From contig VCJN01001915.1 in NCBI GenBank assembly GCA_006384855.1, positions 37,415 through 101,414 of the forward strand: a stretch of 64,000 nucleotides of DNA. Reading direction: 5' to 3'. The notes under the pieces were generated by a model. The model made no database searches. It worked only from the letters and a program-made list of their open reading frames with translations, and was not told where the DNA came from. Positions 11,230 to 22,956 of this stretch are shown piece by piece. Within the stretch, counting starts at the first letter, position 1. Each line of letters starts with the position of its first letter. The translations under genes and the position numbers were made by a program. The DNA is from Tetraselmis striata. Its lineage: Eukaryota; Chlorophyta; Chlorodendrophyceae; Chlorodendrales; Chlorodendraceae.

Positions 11230-14067
11230 GTGTCTTCAAACTCTGGACAGCTGAACGATGCACCATACTATCCTCCACAAGAGATAGCTCTTGCGTGCGG
11301 GTGACGCCGCTGCGGAGGTCCTACCTCATGGGTTGACTAGGGGGCTTATTGGTAGCAACAGCCATAGCGTTGCGGTAGGTGTCCTAGGGGATGTCATTCT
11401 TACATGACATTGCAGAAAGGCGATTGCCCCTCATACCAACTTTGCCAGAGTCGCGTGCAGCCTTCCCCTCTTCCGGGCGCCAGCCAGGTTCTTGGCCGTG
11501 CATGCCGCCTTGTAGATCCCTCGCCTGACGACCCTGGGCGATTGAGGCATAGCGACGGGCAGCGATACCGAAGGGCTACCGGATGGCGCGACGGCCGCTG
11601 AAGGTCGAGTCTGCTCGCGAGAAAAATGATGTGTACTCAGAAAAAGTACGACATGTTCCGGGAGATACGGCGCCATCGGCAGCGCACACGGCCACCAATC
11701 GTAGCAAAACAACTCACATGGGGTAGAGTGGAAACGACGGCTTACGTTTTGCGGCCAGATGACCGGAACGAGACGTCGAGCGGGTCTTTGTTGGTGCTTG
11801 CGTGGTGGTTGGTCAATAGTGGTCGCTTAACGAGGGGTGCCGGATTGCCGATTCCGCCGCCATGCACCCATCGTCATGCCGCCACTGTACATCCCGTTGG
11901 TTGTCCTACCCAAGGCCCATCATGCCTAGGGTAAGGGGGTCTAGGCGGATAAGGTGTCAAGGTGCAAGGCCCGAAAAAATCCTCAAGGGAGCGAGCTGCA
12001 GTGCCGTTTCTTTGTGTTTGGCAGATGTAGCTGCCTGGCTAGCGTAGGGCGTTGCCTCGCTATATACCCGGTACGAAACGGCTCGCTGTACCGTGGGGGG
12101 GGCGGCCCCGATTAATTCTGAAGTTGAGCTGGTTAAACCCGTTCATTAATTTTGACGCCTGTAGTACCACCCTACTCCAGTATCAGTATCTACATTATGG
12201 CAAAATGGGCCATCGGGCATATCAATTGCTTGCTACTGATAAATAATATGTAGTCGCGCTACGGGTAAAAAGAAGTGATAGTTCGAAATAATGTGGGGCG
12301 ACCAGCAAATCCTTGGGGACATTAGTCGCTATTTTCGTTTTCACCAAACGACAGGCATCATGATGAACGATACTTTCCGTGCATTCTCTTGACGCTCTCC
12401 CCGTAACCAGAAAGACTTATATTTTCTATACACACAAAAAGTTAAAGAAGCAGTGTGTACTGGTGTGAGTTACAAAAAAGCCAATAAGTAACAATCCATC
12501 GCTAGAAGCAGACAGTACTAAAATATCAACACAGCACTCATCATTAACTTATTTAAGATTACCATTAAAAGTAGTACAGGTACCCGTCGTCTTATTAGTA
12601 GTTGATAGCGGCACCATCAGCGTGCCTGCGCTGCTGCTGCTGCTGCTGCTGCCGACGACGTGCAACTAAAATCCGACCCGACGGCTTGCAACTACACCCC
12701 TGCACATAAGTTTGGGGTCCCTTTTCGGCAGTCTCAAGACTTCAGAAGTCTAGGGTGCCTGAACGTAGGATACATGAGATGAAACCCTGGAATCTCAGAG
12801 GTTTTTATAAAATCTGCATGACGAGTGGCTCAAACCAAAGCTTAAAGACCTTTGACTAGGGTGTCACGCTGCACTTGGTGCGTGGATGGGCGTCGCCTGC
12901 AACTGCACAAAAAACAGGGTCGGTATCACGCACACGCCGACGCGCGTGAATAGGCAACCAAACGGCGGGATGGCCATGAACGCGTGAGGAAACACATTGG
13001 CGAGGGGCTCGGGTGCATTTGGTTGGGGTGCAGCCGTGTGGGCGGCGGCTAGTACATGTCGCGTTGCGACACGGGCATGGCATCAGTGTCGGCCACGCTC
13101 AGCAACACCCCCTTGGCTTAAAAACGCTATAACTTCTCAGGTTTTGCCCAGAAAAATGTTTTAAGAATACCACGCAATTGCTCGTTCAAGTCTTCGTCGA
13201 AACCAATCTTCCAAAATCAAAAATTCGATTTTTTGGGGGGCCCGGAAAAAATCCCCAAAGATGATCATCCAAGTTGCCCCTAACTGCCTCATGTGCCCAC
13301 CCATGTCGGGCGCGTGGCTTTGAGCCAAGTGCGTGTCTAAGCCCCATACTCGGCAGTGCGAGAGCGTTATGTGTGTGGATGACCACGGACCACCAACACT
13401 TGGCATGTGCCGCCTCCTAGCGATACACACATCTACCAACCAAAATGCCATTTTCCACAGCATTTTTCAAGGAATTTCATATTAATTAAAGTCCACGCCC
13501 CTACCGCGCCACCCCGCCCACGAAACGGTGCAACTGGCATTCCACGAGCAGTAGAGCATCGCCCTACGCCAAGGGGCCCATCGAGCGCCCCTCCTACGTG
13601 CGTTCGCCACAGAAACAGCAGCATTTTCACCCCAAAACTGCTCCCCACAGTGGCCAACTTGTCGTTGGGGTGTCACGTCGTGCCTATAGCGACATTCTTT
13701 CAGTGGCCTACACGCACGGTGTGTGAAACTTATCCCAAGGGGCGTATTCACAGAGTTTGGTGCGACGAATGCCGCTTTTTCCATAGGTTTGGACGGTTGG
13801 CGCAACCCACAATTCTCCGGCGCCAACGCATCATGCACTGATTTCGCGTTTTGTAAAGGGCGCACACAGATGGTCGTGTTGTCGCGCGGGTGGGTAAAAA
13901 GCGCGCGATAGGCGTTCGCCCGAACTATTCTCACTGTAGTTAGCATGTATGCACATGCAGCCGGCGTTATCCTCGCCCATGCATGCGCTTTGCGATCGAA
14001 AATGCAAAACCCGGACTTATGTGGGGGGGTGCATTAAGGATTAAATCTTCGATGAGAAGTACCTCTC
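11230..14067. other. AT-richer intergenic region with a CTG microsatellite
   Basis: No convincing gene. A short CTG run lies at about 12,627-12,652. A 31-bp sequence at 12,371-12,401 recurs elsewhere in the window. The ORFs at 13,161-13,946 overlap one another on both strands and carry no recognised motif. Confidence 0.45.
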
Positions 14068-14078
14068 CCTGTACCTGC

Positions 14079-16236
14079 GTCCGTGGGGCTTGAGGTGCGC
14101 TTCGACAAGATCCAAGCGTACAGTGCTGACATGGAGGCCGCGCGGCGTGAGGCTCCGGCCGACATCGAGTGGCCCGAGCTAGATGGCAATCGCGGCATCG
14201 CGGTCCTGAACGTGCCGCTCGGATCGCCAGAGTATGTGCAGGCGTACATGCGCGGCAAGGCGGAGGAGCTACGAGAGGAGGTGGACGCTAGCCTGAGCAA
14301 GCTTCTGTCTGCCAAGCCAAGCCGTCGGTACACCCACGCCATGCATCACCACGCATGGGCCCTGCTCAAGCATTGCATGCAACACAAGGCGAAGTATTGT
14401 CTCCGCAATTGTCTTCCGTCCGAGGTGGAGGCCTTTGCGGAGGCGGTGGATGCCACCATCCTCGCGGCGGTCGAACGGGTGTTAGGGGTCTCTTTTGATC
14501 CCTCCACGTACGGCACCGACACCAATCCGGTGGTCACCGATTTCTTGGCGGAGCTTTTGCACGACCCCGACCCCATGGCAGCGGAGGTGGCTACCTTGAG
14601 CGGGGATGCCGTGGCCAGGGCGCGCAGCAGGCTTCACCTCCCCACTCGATTGAAGGGAGCTGGCATCCGCCCCATGGCTACCGTTCGTGATGCCGCCTTC
14701 ATCGGCTGCATGAATGCCATCCTCCCAAGGTTCCTGACTAGGAACTCCGGCACCAACACCCCCACCCATGGTTTCTTCGACCCACAGCTCGGGTCCGTAT
14801 TTGGCCGAGGCAGCTTCAACGCAAATTCTTCCTCCCGCCAGTATGACCACTTCCTCAACGATGCTCATGGGTCGGACAGCTACGCCGCGGAGATGCGCGA
14901 GGCGTGGGGCCGCCTCCAAGCGGCTACTGCTGGCCATCTCGGCGACGCAGATGCACGCGAGATGGAGCGGGAAGTGGAGGCTGCGTCGGGCTCGCAAAAG
15001 GAGCTGACAACATTTCTAGACCATGCCAACAACTCTCGGCTTCGAAATGAGGTGTGCGCTCTCCCTGCCACATGTAGGGAACGGATCTTGTTCAACCAGC
15101 TCGACGCGGCGTCAGGCATGTGGACAGTGGCCATCCCCACCGCGCGGACAGCCATGACTCCGCATGAGCTGCGGGAGGTCGCTGCCGGGTACTTCCTTCT
15201 GCCTAGCCCGTGCTTGGCCCCGGTGGTTGGGTGCCAGATCATTCTGCCCTCGACGGAGCACAACCCCGTCACTGTTGACCTATACGGCGACGCGCTCATG
15301 AACCTCCCGGCGCCTGGAGACGCTCACTGGCGTGTACAGCGCGACGCTATCGGAGATGCCTTCCGCGATCACTGTGTTCACGACCTAGGTATCGCGGTAC
15401 GGCGGGAGGTGGATGACTTGTTCCAGCAGGCAGTGCCTCTCGGCAACACCGTACCCAGAGATGAACTCAAGGACCTAGTGCCGGAGGCAGAGCTCTCCCT
15501 TCCGGCGTTCAACGTCGTGACCGGGAGTTATGATCCCCTGAGCTTGAAGTCCACGCTGCTGGAGTTCAAGACTATGCGGTACGGGGTCAAGTACACTTCA
15601 GTGCCCCGGGCCACGGCTGTGGATCGGTTTGAGCGCTCCCTTCTGGGCGACATACAACGGGGGTTGGCTGCGCGGGATGCGGCGTGGCACAACACAGAGC
15701 CCGGACAGAAGGGTCCTCTTCGAGATATCCTGGATATGTCGGAGTACACGGGCATGGTCTTCGGCACAGTGGGTGAGGTGAGCAAGGGGGTGCACCGCAT
15801 TGTGCGTGGTATCGCATGCTTGGCTGCGGATCGGGGTGCCCTCTCATCGCGGGGCACTCGGTGCATCACCCGGGCTCACCAGGAGGCCTTGCTCGCAAGA
15901 GATTTCCTGAGCTTGGTGGCCGCTCGAGAGCGCGCTCGCTGCCTCATCAGACGCGCGCAGATTCGTCGGCCATCCCGTTGCTGATTCGTCTGCCATCCCG
16001 TACGGCGCAGATTCGTCTGCCAGTACGGCGCGGATTCGTCTGCCATCCCGTTGCTGAAGCTGCACAGCACGTCCGAGGATCACCCACACACACACGTGCT
16101 CGCGTGGCCCGGACTCTGAACCGTGTGCGCATCACTCATCCATCCCGCCTTGTGCGGGATGCGGGCCGCTTTTTGGCGGCTTGCTGTGTTGATTTTCTAA
16201 TTCTGGGGAACTGCCTTTTTTGTAATTCACACCAGA
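14079..16236 (+). mobile_element. LINE family B, copy 1 (5'-truncated)
   Basis: Starts abruptly inside the reverse transcriptase coding sequence (TCCGTGGGGCTTGAGG) and runs to the family's 3' end (TTTGTAATTCACACCAG). It is flanked by an 11-bp direct repeat, CCTGTACCTGC, at 14,068-14,078 and 16,237-16,247, a target-site duplication of LINE retrotransposition. It is near-identical to copy 2 (36,178-38,938) over the shared length. There is no poly-A tail. Confidence 0.9.
14083..15984 (+). pseudogene. LINE B protein, C-terminal two-thirds (633 codons open)
   Basis: Covers the region after the RT catalytic box: thumb and linker, then the endonuclease-like C-terminus with LLEFKTMRYG and MVFGTVGEVSKGV. 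The E-x-K in LLEFK together with an upstream acidic residue resembles the PD-(D/E)XK core of REL endonucleases; this is an inference. The frame ends early (RRPSRC, stop) because a motif of about 25 bp (GCAGATTCGTCTGCCATC) has expanded to four imperfect copies at 15,955-16,060. The intact family member instead reads on through HPVAEAAQHVRG. The 5' truncation removes the RT active site, so the copy cannot retrotranspose by itself. Confidence 0.75.
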
Positions 16237-16247
16237 CCTGTACCTGC

Positions 16248-16798
16248 ACCGGAGATACCAGTATTTACGTCGCTACATCTCATCGGATATCACTGGCCGC
16301 TTCTATATTATTCAGCGGCTTGTGAATTCTGCTAGCGCTGCTTATTCCCGTCGTGATTAGCCTTTAATGTTTGTAATTCACATATATATGGAGATACACC
16401 AGTAGTCGCGACACAGGTACCGGTACTTTCCGTGCATTCTCCCTACGGTTGTGAGGATACACCCTCACTACTAGCCCTAATCATCATAGCACATTAGGGA
16501 CATAGCGCGCGCCCGTCTGATGACGGGCTGCGCACGCACCCTGTCGGCCACATCGCCCCACCTGATATATCAGCATGCACTGCGCCTGTCGGCCTGTAAC
16601 CAGATCATACTCCACCATCACACCAGTGGAATAGCACTCACTCTCCACCACGCGCACCTTCCCTCACAACGGTAGACGCTATCCCTGTAACCAACCACCC
16701 GTACAGGTACTCTACCCTGGAACCAAAACCATCCACCACCGAATCGGCCACGACCCTACTGCACCACGGAGGGATAATATTTGCTACCGTTGGGGCGC
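16248..16798. other. Intergenic, upstream of the decarboxylase gene
   Basis: A second, partial echo of the LINE B 3' end (TTTGTAATTCACATATATAT) occurs near 16,370. Part of the dispersed 31-bp repeat is at 16,424-16,441. No gene is seen, and no promoter element could be singled out. Confidence 0.4.
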
Positions 16799-19700
16799 AT
16801 GCTAAAGGGCGCCCGGGGACAACCCAAGCGGGCACACACCCAAGCAGCCGCCTTCGTCGCAATGCCAGTACGCATAGAAGCTAGACCCCGGGTCCGAGCC
16901 GCGGCAGCGGGCCGTGCCGGCGAGGGGAGCGGCGCGCCGCCCCCTCCCGCCGCTACGAGTAGTACCAGGGCGCCGCTTCTGGACGCGATGCGGGAGCGCG
17001 GCGGCAGGCGAACCGAGGTCCCGCTGCACGTGCCGGGTCACAAGGTATGCCAGCGGTTTCAACTAAAAGACCGATAGAGGCACTGCGCATGTTCGGGCGG
17101 GGCCGCGACGCCTCGTCTACGAGTGCGACCGTGCCCATCGGCCACCGCCCACCGCAAATATTTTTTCCCCTTTCATTCGCCCCCGTGAGCTGTCGACACT
17201 CGCGCGGCCAGCGCGCCGCCCCCGAGCGTCTGCAACACCAGCGCTAGTTTACTACCTTGCATCGACGTTGTCCTTGCTGGTTCGCTCCTCATTTGCCCCC
17301 GCCACAGGCTCTGCCCCCAGCTGGCGTGTCCAGCGGTCTGTTATGGCGCTGTCGCTGGCGCTATAAATCCCCTCCTGGTATGTTTGTGGCGTTTACTTGC
17401 GCGTGTTTCCTGGTGACGCATGCAGAGGGGGGAAGGCGCGCACCCCGCGCTGGTGCAACTGCTGGGCGCGGACGTGCTGCGCCACGACCTTACGGAGCTC
17501 GAGGGGCTGGACTTTCTGGCGTACCCAAACGGCCCGATCATGGAGGTCCCCCCCCCCCCCCCCCCCCAACACACGCACTTTTAGAACAATAATAAAGAAA
17601 TAACCGAGGGCATGGAGGGCTCCAGGGCTCCAGGGGCGAGTTTCTCCGCAGCGTAGAGGCAGCTTTCTGAAGCAGCTGCGTGTGGCGCCGCATGTGCCCT
17701 GCGCTGGGTAGTGTAGGCGCAGGAGCTGGCGGCGCAGACGTTTGGCGCAGAGGCGACGTGGTTCCTGGTGAACGGCACCACAGTCGGCATACAGGTGAAG
17801 GCGCAGCACGGCTCTTTCCCCCGCAGGACCCCCACGGCAACCGAGGCTGGCCGCAACTGAGACGCGCTTGTGCCCTAGGCAGCTGTCATGGCCACATGCG
17901 GGCCAGGAAGCCACCTGATTCTGTCGCGGAACTGCCATCAGTCCGCTCACGCAGGTGCGGTGCCGCCTGCCATCCCCGGACGCCAGCGCATGGGTAGCGC
18001 ACGAGGGAACGAGGGAAGGCGGGGCGGGGGAGGGGACTGATCCCTGAGATCTCTGACTCCGCTCTGCCCTCATGCATGCGCAGCGCTGGTGCTCAGTGGC
18101 GCCTCCCCCATCTATGCCGCCTCTCCCGTGAGTGCCACCTGCGGCGTCGCCGCCACTATGACGCCACGAGCCCTGTCCGCGGCTCTGGAGCGGGTGGGTA
18201 CCGAATAGCCTGCTGCGTCACCTTTCACCAACCTGTTGAATGTAGGTCTGATGCGGCAAGGAAGGTTGCATGGTGATGCGCTGTGTATACCGTGCGCAGG
18301 CGGCTGCGTTGGGACAGCGTGTGGGGGCCGTCCTGGTGGTGTCGCCCACCTACTACGGGGTGTGCGCCGACGTGGAGGCTTTGGCGCGCGTGTGCCACGG
18401 GTGCGCAGGCACGCATGTGGGCACGGCTGTGGATGCTGGATTCGGGGTGCACAGGCTCTGGCGTTGGGCGCTGACCCCACGCTGCGGCGACGCAGGCGCG
18501 GCGTCCCGTTGCTTGTGGACGAGGCTCATGGGGCACACCTCTCGCTGCACCCTAGCCTGCCTGTGGGGGCGATGCAGCAGGGCGCGGACATTGCGATACA
18601 GTCTACCCACAAGGCAACGCGCCCTTTCTCACCTGCACACCCCCCCCCCCCCCCTTCCTCCCCCTGGTATGATCTTCAGAACAAACTAAATATTGGAGAA
18701 GTATATAGTATTTCTTCTATCCAATATATATATATATATATCTGAATATATAGCAAATTTACTTTGCATTTCATCCCCAACTCATGCCGCCATGCGCAGG
18801 TACTGGGCTCCATGACGCAGTCGTCCATGCTCCATGCGCAGGGTGACCGAGTGTGCTGCGCTCAGCTGTCAGCGGCGCTGCAGACGCTGCAGGTGGTTTC
18901 ACGCACCGCAAACGCACTACTACTAGGACGGACAGACTTAACAGCAGCAGGAATCGGCTCCGCCCTTCACATGGGCATGACCCTAGGAGGGAGGGCCCAT
19001 GCTCAAGCGGCGAATGGCAGCGCAGGACTGACCACCCTCCGCCTCCCCCACCTCCCTTTGCCGCTCCCCCCTCCCCCACCGACAGTCCTCAAGCCCTAGC
19101 TACATCCTGATGGCGTCGCTGGATGCCGCCAGGTGAGCCTCCCGGGCATGTCCACCTCCCCAAGATTTGCGCTTTGCCTGTCGGCGCTGACAAGCTGCGC
19201 TGCACCACCTTCCGAAAGGGCCAACATCAACCTTGTGGCTTTGGGTGCGCATCGCCTCGCCCTGCAGGCTGCAGGTCGCCGAGGCCGGCGGGCTGTCAGG
19301 GGCAGTGGCGGCCGCGGAGTTCTTGCGCAAGGGTCTAGCGGAGCTGCCCGGCATCCGATTGCTGGAGGATGACGCGGAACACCTGGCCGGCATGGCGGGG
19401 ACCGACCCCCTCCGATTCACCGTCGACGTGCAGCAGCTGGGCATGTCAGGTGCGCAGCCGTCACGTCTACCCAAAGGCGCCGGAGCGGGAGGGGGCATTC
19501 ACGCGGCGTTGGTGGGCGTCCAACTGACAGTTGATGGCCTGCTCACGGTGGCAGGCTACCACGCGGCTGGCGTGCTGGAGGAGCAGCACGGCGTGGTGGC
19601 GGAGCTCAGTACTCCGCAGGTGGGGTTCCAGTAACTAGGTCCCAGTGGCGGTATACATGACAGCCCAGCCCAGAGACACAGATGAAAAGAAGGAGAGCAG

Positions 19701-20842
19701 CGACAGTTTCCACGAGTCAATCCATCCCCTCCCCTCCCATTCCGGGGCCAGACGGCCTATGAGCCGCCACATATAACTGCTGGCAGGTGGTGGTGTTTGC
19801 CCTCGGCGTGGGCTCTTCGGTCAGCCACGCCTCTAGCTTGCTGGCGGCACTGGGGGCCCTCGCGGAGGGCGCCGCGCACAGCAACACCGCGGCCGCGGGA
19901 GGCGGCGCTGCAGTGGAGGGCATTGCGGCGCAGATGGCGGCACTGGGCGAGCCGGACGTGGTGCTCAGCCCCAGGGACGCCTTCTTCCGGCGCAAGCGGC
20001 GGTGCGTCCATGCGCCCTGCCGCACATGTGCGCCAGCCAGCGGCAATGGCAGCCATAATATACCGGTTGCCCCTGCGGGACAGGAGTATCTCAGCGTGGC
20101 CAGCCACTCCCACCATTTCAGGCCCATTTTGTAGATAACGCGGGGATGGTCGGTCACAGTGCATGCATCAACCAAAGTAACACGGACATTCCTGCTGGAT
20201 CCAGTTCCAGTCCGCTAGCAAGGTCATGGGGGTGAGTAGTTGCGTTTTGGAATGTGAACCGGGGGGGGGGGGGGGGGGGGGAGGGGGGAGAAGGGGGGTT
20301 CCGCTGCATCCGTCCTTTGACCGCATCAAGCCTGTATTTAGACCCAATATTCACTGGTGGCCACTCCCAACGCTAGCCTGGAAGCAGACATCGAATTAGG
20401 GTGATTTGTGATGAGGTTTTAGTCAGGTTCTGGTGTCAGCCCCGGATGCCTTACCCTGATGTATTAAGAATTCTTATGAATGCTTCCTCAAATTGAATTT
20501 GATTTCAATCCCGCCGTGAGTCACTCCGCCACAATCAGCTGCATCCTGATTGACTTCAACCCGGACTGTGTTGATGCCTCACTACCCTGCTCCGGCGCAT
20601 CACCAGGTACCACTCTGGGGCTGATCAGGGGTACGCTGACACGCAGGGTGAGCATGGAGGAGGGGGCAGGCGAGGTGTGCGGCGAGCTGCTGTGCCCCTA
20701 CCCGCCCGGCATCCCGCTCCTCTTCCCCGGGGAGCGCATCTCCGGGGCGGCGCTTGCGCTCCTGGCGGAGGTGCAGCGCCAGGGCGGTCGCGTGGTGGGC
20801 GCCTCGGACCCGCAGCTGCGCAGCGTGCTCGTGTGCGACTGA
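16799..20842 (+). CDS. Orn/Lys/Arg decarboxylase, PLP-dependent, 13 exons
   Basis: Bacterial-type fold-I decarboxylase, predicted to decarboxylate ornithine, lysine or arginine in polyamine/cadaverine synthesis. Exons read: 16799-17044, 17426-17545, 17717-17794, 17879-17954, 18084-18193, 18300-18400, 18496-18613, 18800-18892, 19086-19132, 19268-19449, 19555-19619, 19787-20001, 20647-20842. All join in phase and give about 548 residues, close to the short bacterial/plastid-type family. Landmarks: PLHVPGHK at the N-terminus, DLTELEGLDFL, TWFLVNGTT, the Asp of LLVDEAHGAH, the PLP lysine in STHK, and the C-terminal LLCPYPPGIP. The first 60 residues are Arg/Ala-rich and could be a plastid transit peptide (inference). 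The intron after the PLP Lys starts with GC. Substrate cannot be decided from sequence. Confidence 0.92.
18719..18744. repeat. (TA)n tract in decarboxylase intron
   Basis: An AT-rich patch with TATATATATA within the intron between exons 7 and 8, an unusual composition beside the neighbouring C-tract (18,641-18,655) of the same intron. Confidence 0.7.
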
Positions 20843-22956
20843 CTGCTGAGAGCGCGGTTGTGCCTGCCGTTGTTGTAATAAACCAACAAAGGTGCCCAGC
20901 AAGGAACTACGTGTCTGGCTTCTAGATACCGCCCAATTACGCAGGCGCGGGGACCTCCTCAAAAGAACAACCGAAACCATGGGCCTCCCTGTATGTCAGA
21001 CATCCAGATATCAGCCGTAAAGTGTTCCTTGTTAACTGGAAAGTCACAAAACAGCCTCGGATATGCGTCGAGCCCAGCAGGGCGGCCCCGCTGTTGCTGT
21101 AGAGGTAGGGGTTTGGGGGGAAGGGTTCTGAAGGGCGAACATTAGTACATTTCAACATGGGTCATGCACTCGTATTTGCCAACCGCTACCTCTAATTCTG
21201 CTGCTCTTATTCCTTGTAAAAGCCGCGGCTATCTCACAGAAATGAATCCAAATAGGTTCTGGGGCCAGGACCACAGTGCCGTAGTAATTCCCGCTCGGCG
21301 GCAGGAAATATATTGTTGTCGTACTTGTGTTAGTAAAGTGGGGAGAATAAAATCCTGAACGCCCATAGGCGCACGCCTTCCCTCATTTCTTGTTTATCGT
21401 TAAATATTCCGCCACCAGCACCACAGCATGGTCTGATGAAGGTACTTGAAGTCGCCTCATCCATCATCCCATACACTGTTTAACTGTTGTATATGTACGA
21501 ACGACGTACTTGTACCCGTAAATATTCATGCTAGAAGTTACAAATATTGTATATATGTGACATTATTGAAGTTTGTATTGTCAGTATTCCCGACGATGTG
21601 CCCCCCCCCTGCATTCTTAAAGTTATTAGTAGTCGCTAAGTGTATGATGACGCGCGAGATATTCCATTACGGCACTCAACAAATTGTACTGAAAAGAAAA
21701 GAAAATGGTGGGACTTATATTATCTCTGTTGGTCATTATCTCTTTAATGAACAACACAGATAGCTTGAGCCCCCAGCGGAAATAAGAAGCAAAACCCGAT
21801 TTATTTCAGCAGCAGTTGAGCGAGTGTACAGTAAGGTGTGACTCATTCTGCAGAAGCTGCAGCGCATATAACATAGCACCTCTTGCTGGCACCAATCTGT
21901 GTCATGTCACCGCAAGTATTTCCTCGTCACTCCTCTCCATTCTTATTATGAAAAGATTTGCTCTACTTCTGCACTATTAGTATATAACATTACGTATGTA
22001 TGACATCATTCTGTCGTTACACTATTGCTTGAGATATTGCCCACAACTTGCTGTTCTGCTGCAAGTTTATGTGCAACAGCAAGTTATGCATGGCATGGTG
22101 ACGTAGGCGGCCCGCGTGTTGGGGCTGTGCGTTGCATAGCAAACAACTCGTACTCATCACCACCTCACTCTACAACCTCGCACGGCCGCCGATCCTAATA
22201 TCAAAACAAATCTCACTACATTATGGCCTTATGCCTGGCTACGACGGATGCAGCACGTGAAGCCATATGCTGCCCGGTGTACATAACAACACACATAGCA
22301 AAAAACATAGAGCCGCCCCACGCAGCGGCTGCGCTGCGCTGAAAGTATGGCAGTAGCAAGCCTAGCCGTCCATCTTCATCCGCCCGGCGGAAAAAACGGC
22401 CGCTCCATATATACATTTATACGCGTAGCACATCAGTCCTCTTGTCATAGGACCACGCAGGGGTGGCCGCTACTCGATCGTATTCTTCCAAGCAATACAA
22501 TCTCAGCCCTGCGCAGCGGCCGCTCTGGGTAGCTACGTATTAACAACAGCATCGAGCGATATGCCGCTTGAAGGACAGCGGTCCCGCTTCCCCGCCGCAC
22601 CACGCAAGAGTTAGACAACGTGCTTGTCACAGCAAGCACAGCATTACGCAAGCAAGACAGTAGCTCCTCCAGGGGGCCGAAGGCAAGACTGCTGTCAACT
22701 TACAGAGAAGGGGTAAAATCAGCGCTGGTGGGCAGCGGTACAGACGGCTACAGCGGTGTGTGCCGCTGCCCATACGTGTCACAGCTTTCTGCGCCCAGTT
22801 CCCCATCTGGCATGATGCACCGAGTCGCGTGTCATTGCGCACAGCCCCACGCTGCATCACGCTGCAGCAAAGGGCTATCTACAAAGCTAGTTTATTGTTT
22901 GGCACATCGCGCTCGGCCGCCTGGCAGATGCGCTCACACGAGGGCCGACTTGCGCC
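20843..22956. other. Intergenic between convergent decarboxylase and USP genes
   Basis: Holds the 3' UTRs of two genes that converge on it. A TGTAA-like signal (TTGTAATAAACC) sits about 30 bp after the decarboxylase stop and is a plausible polyadenylation region in a green alga. The remainder is AT-richer with no supported gene. Confidence 0.45.

Noticed and set aside
13161-13946. Overlapping ORFs of 100-154 codons
   Set aside because: Opposite-strand overlap, no motif, and the surrounding DNA is non-coding in composition.
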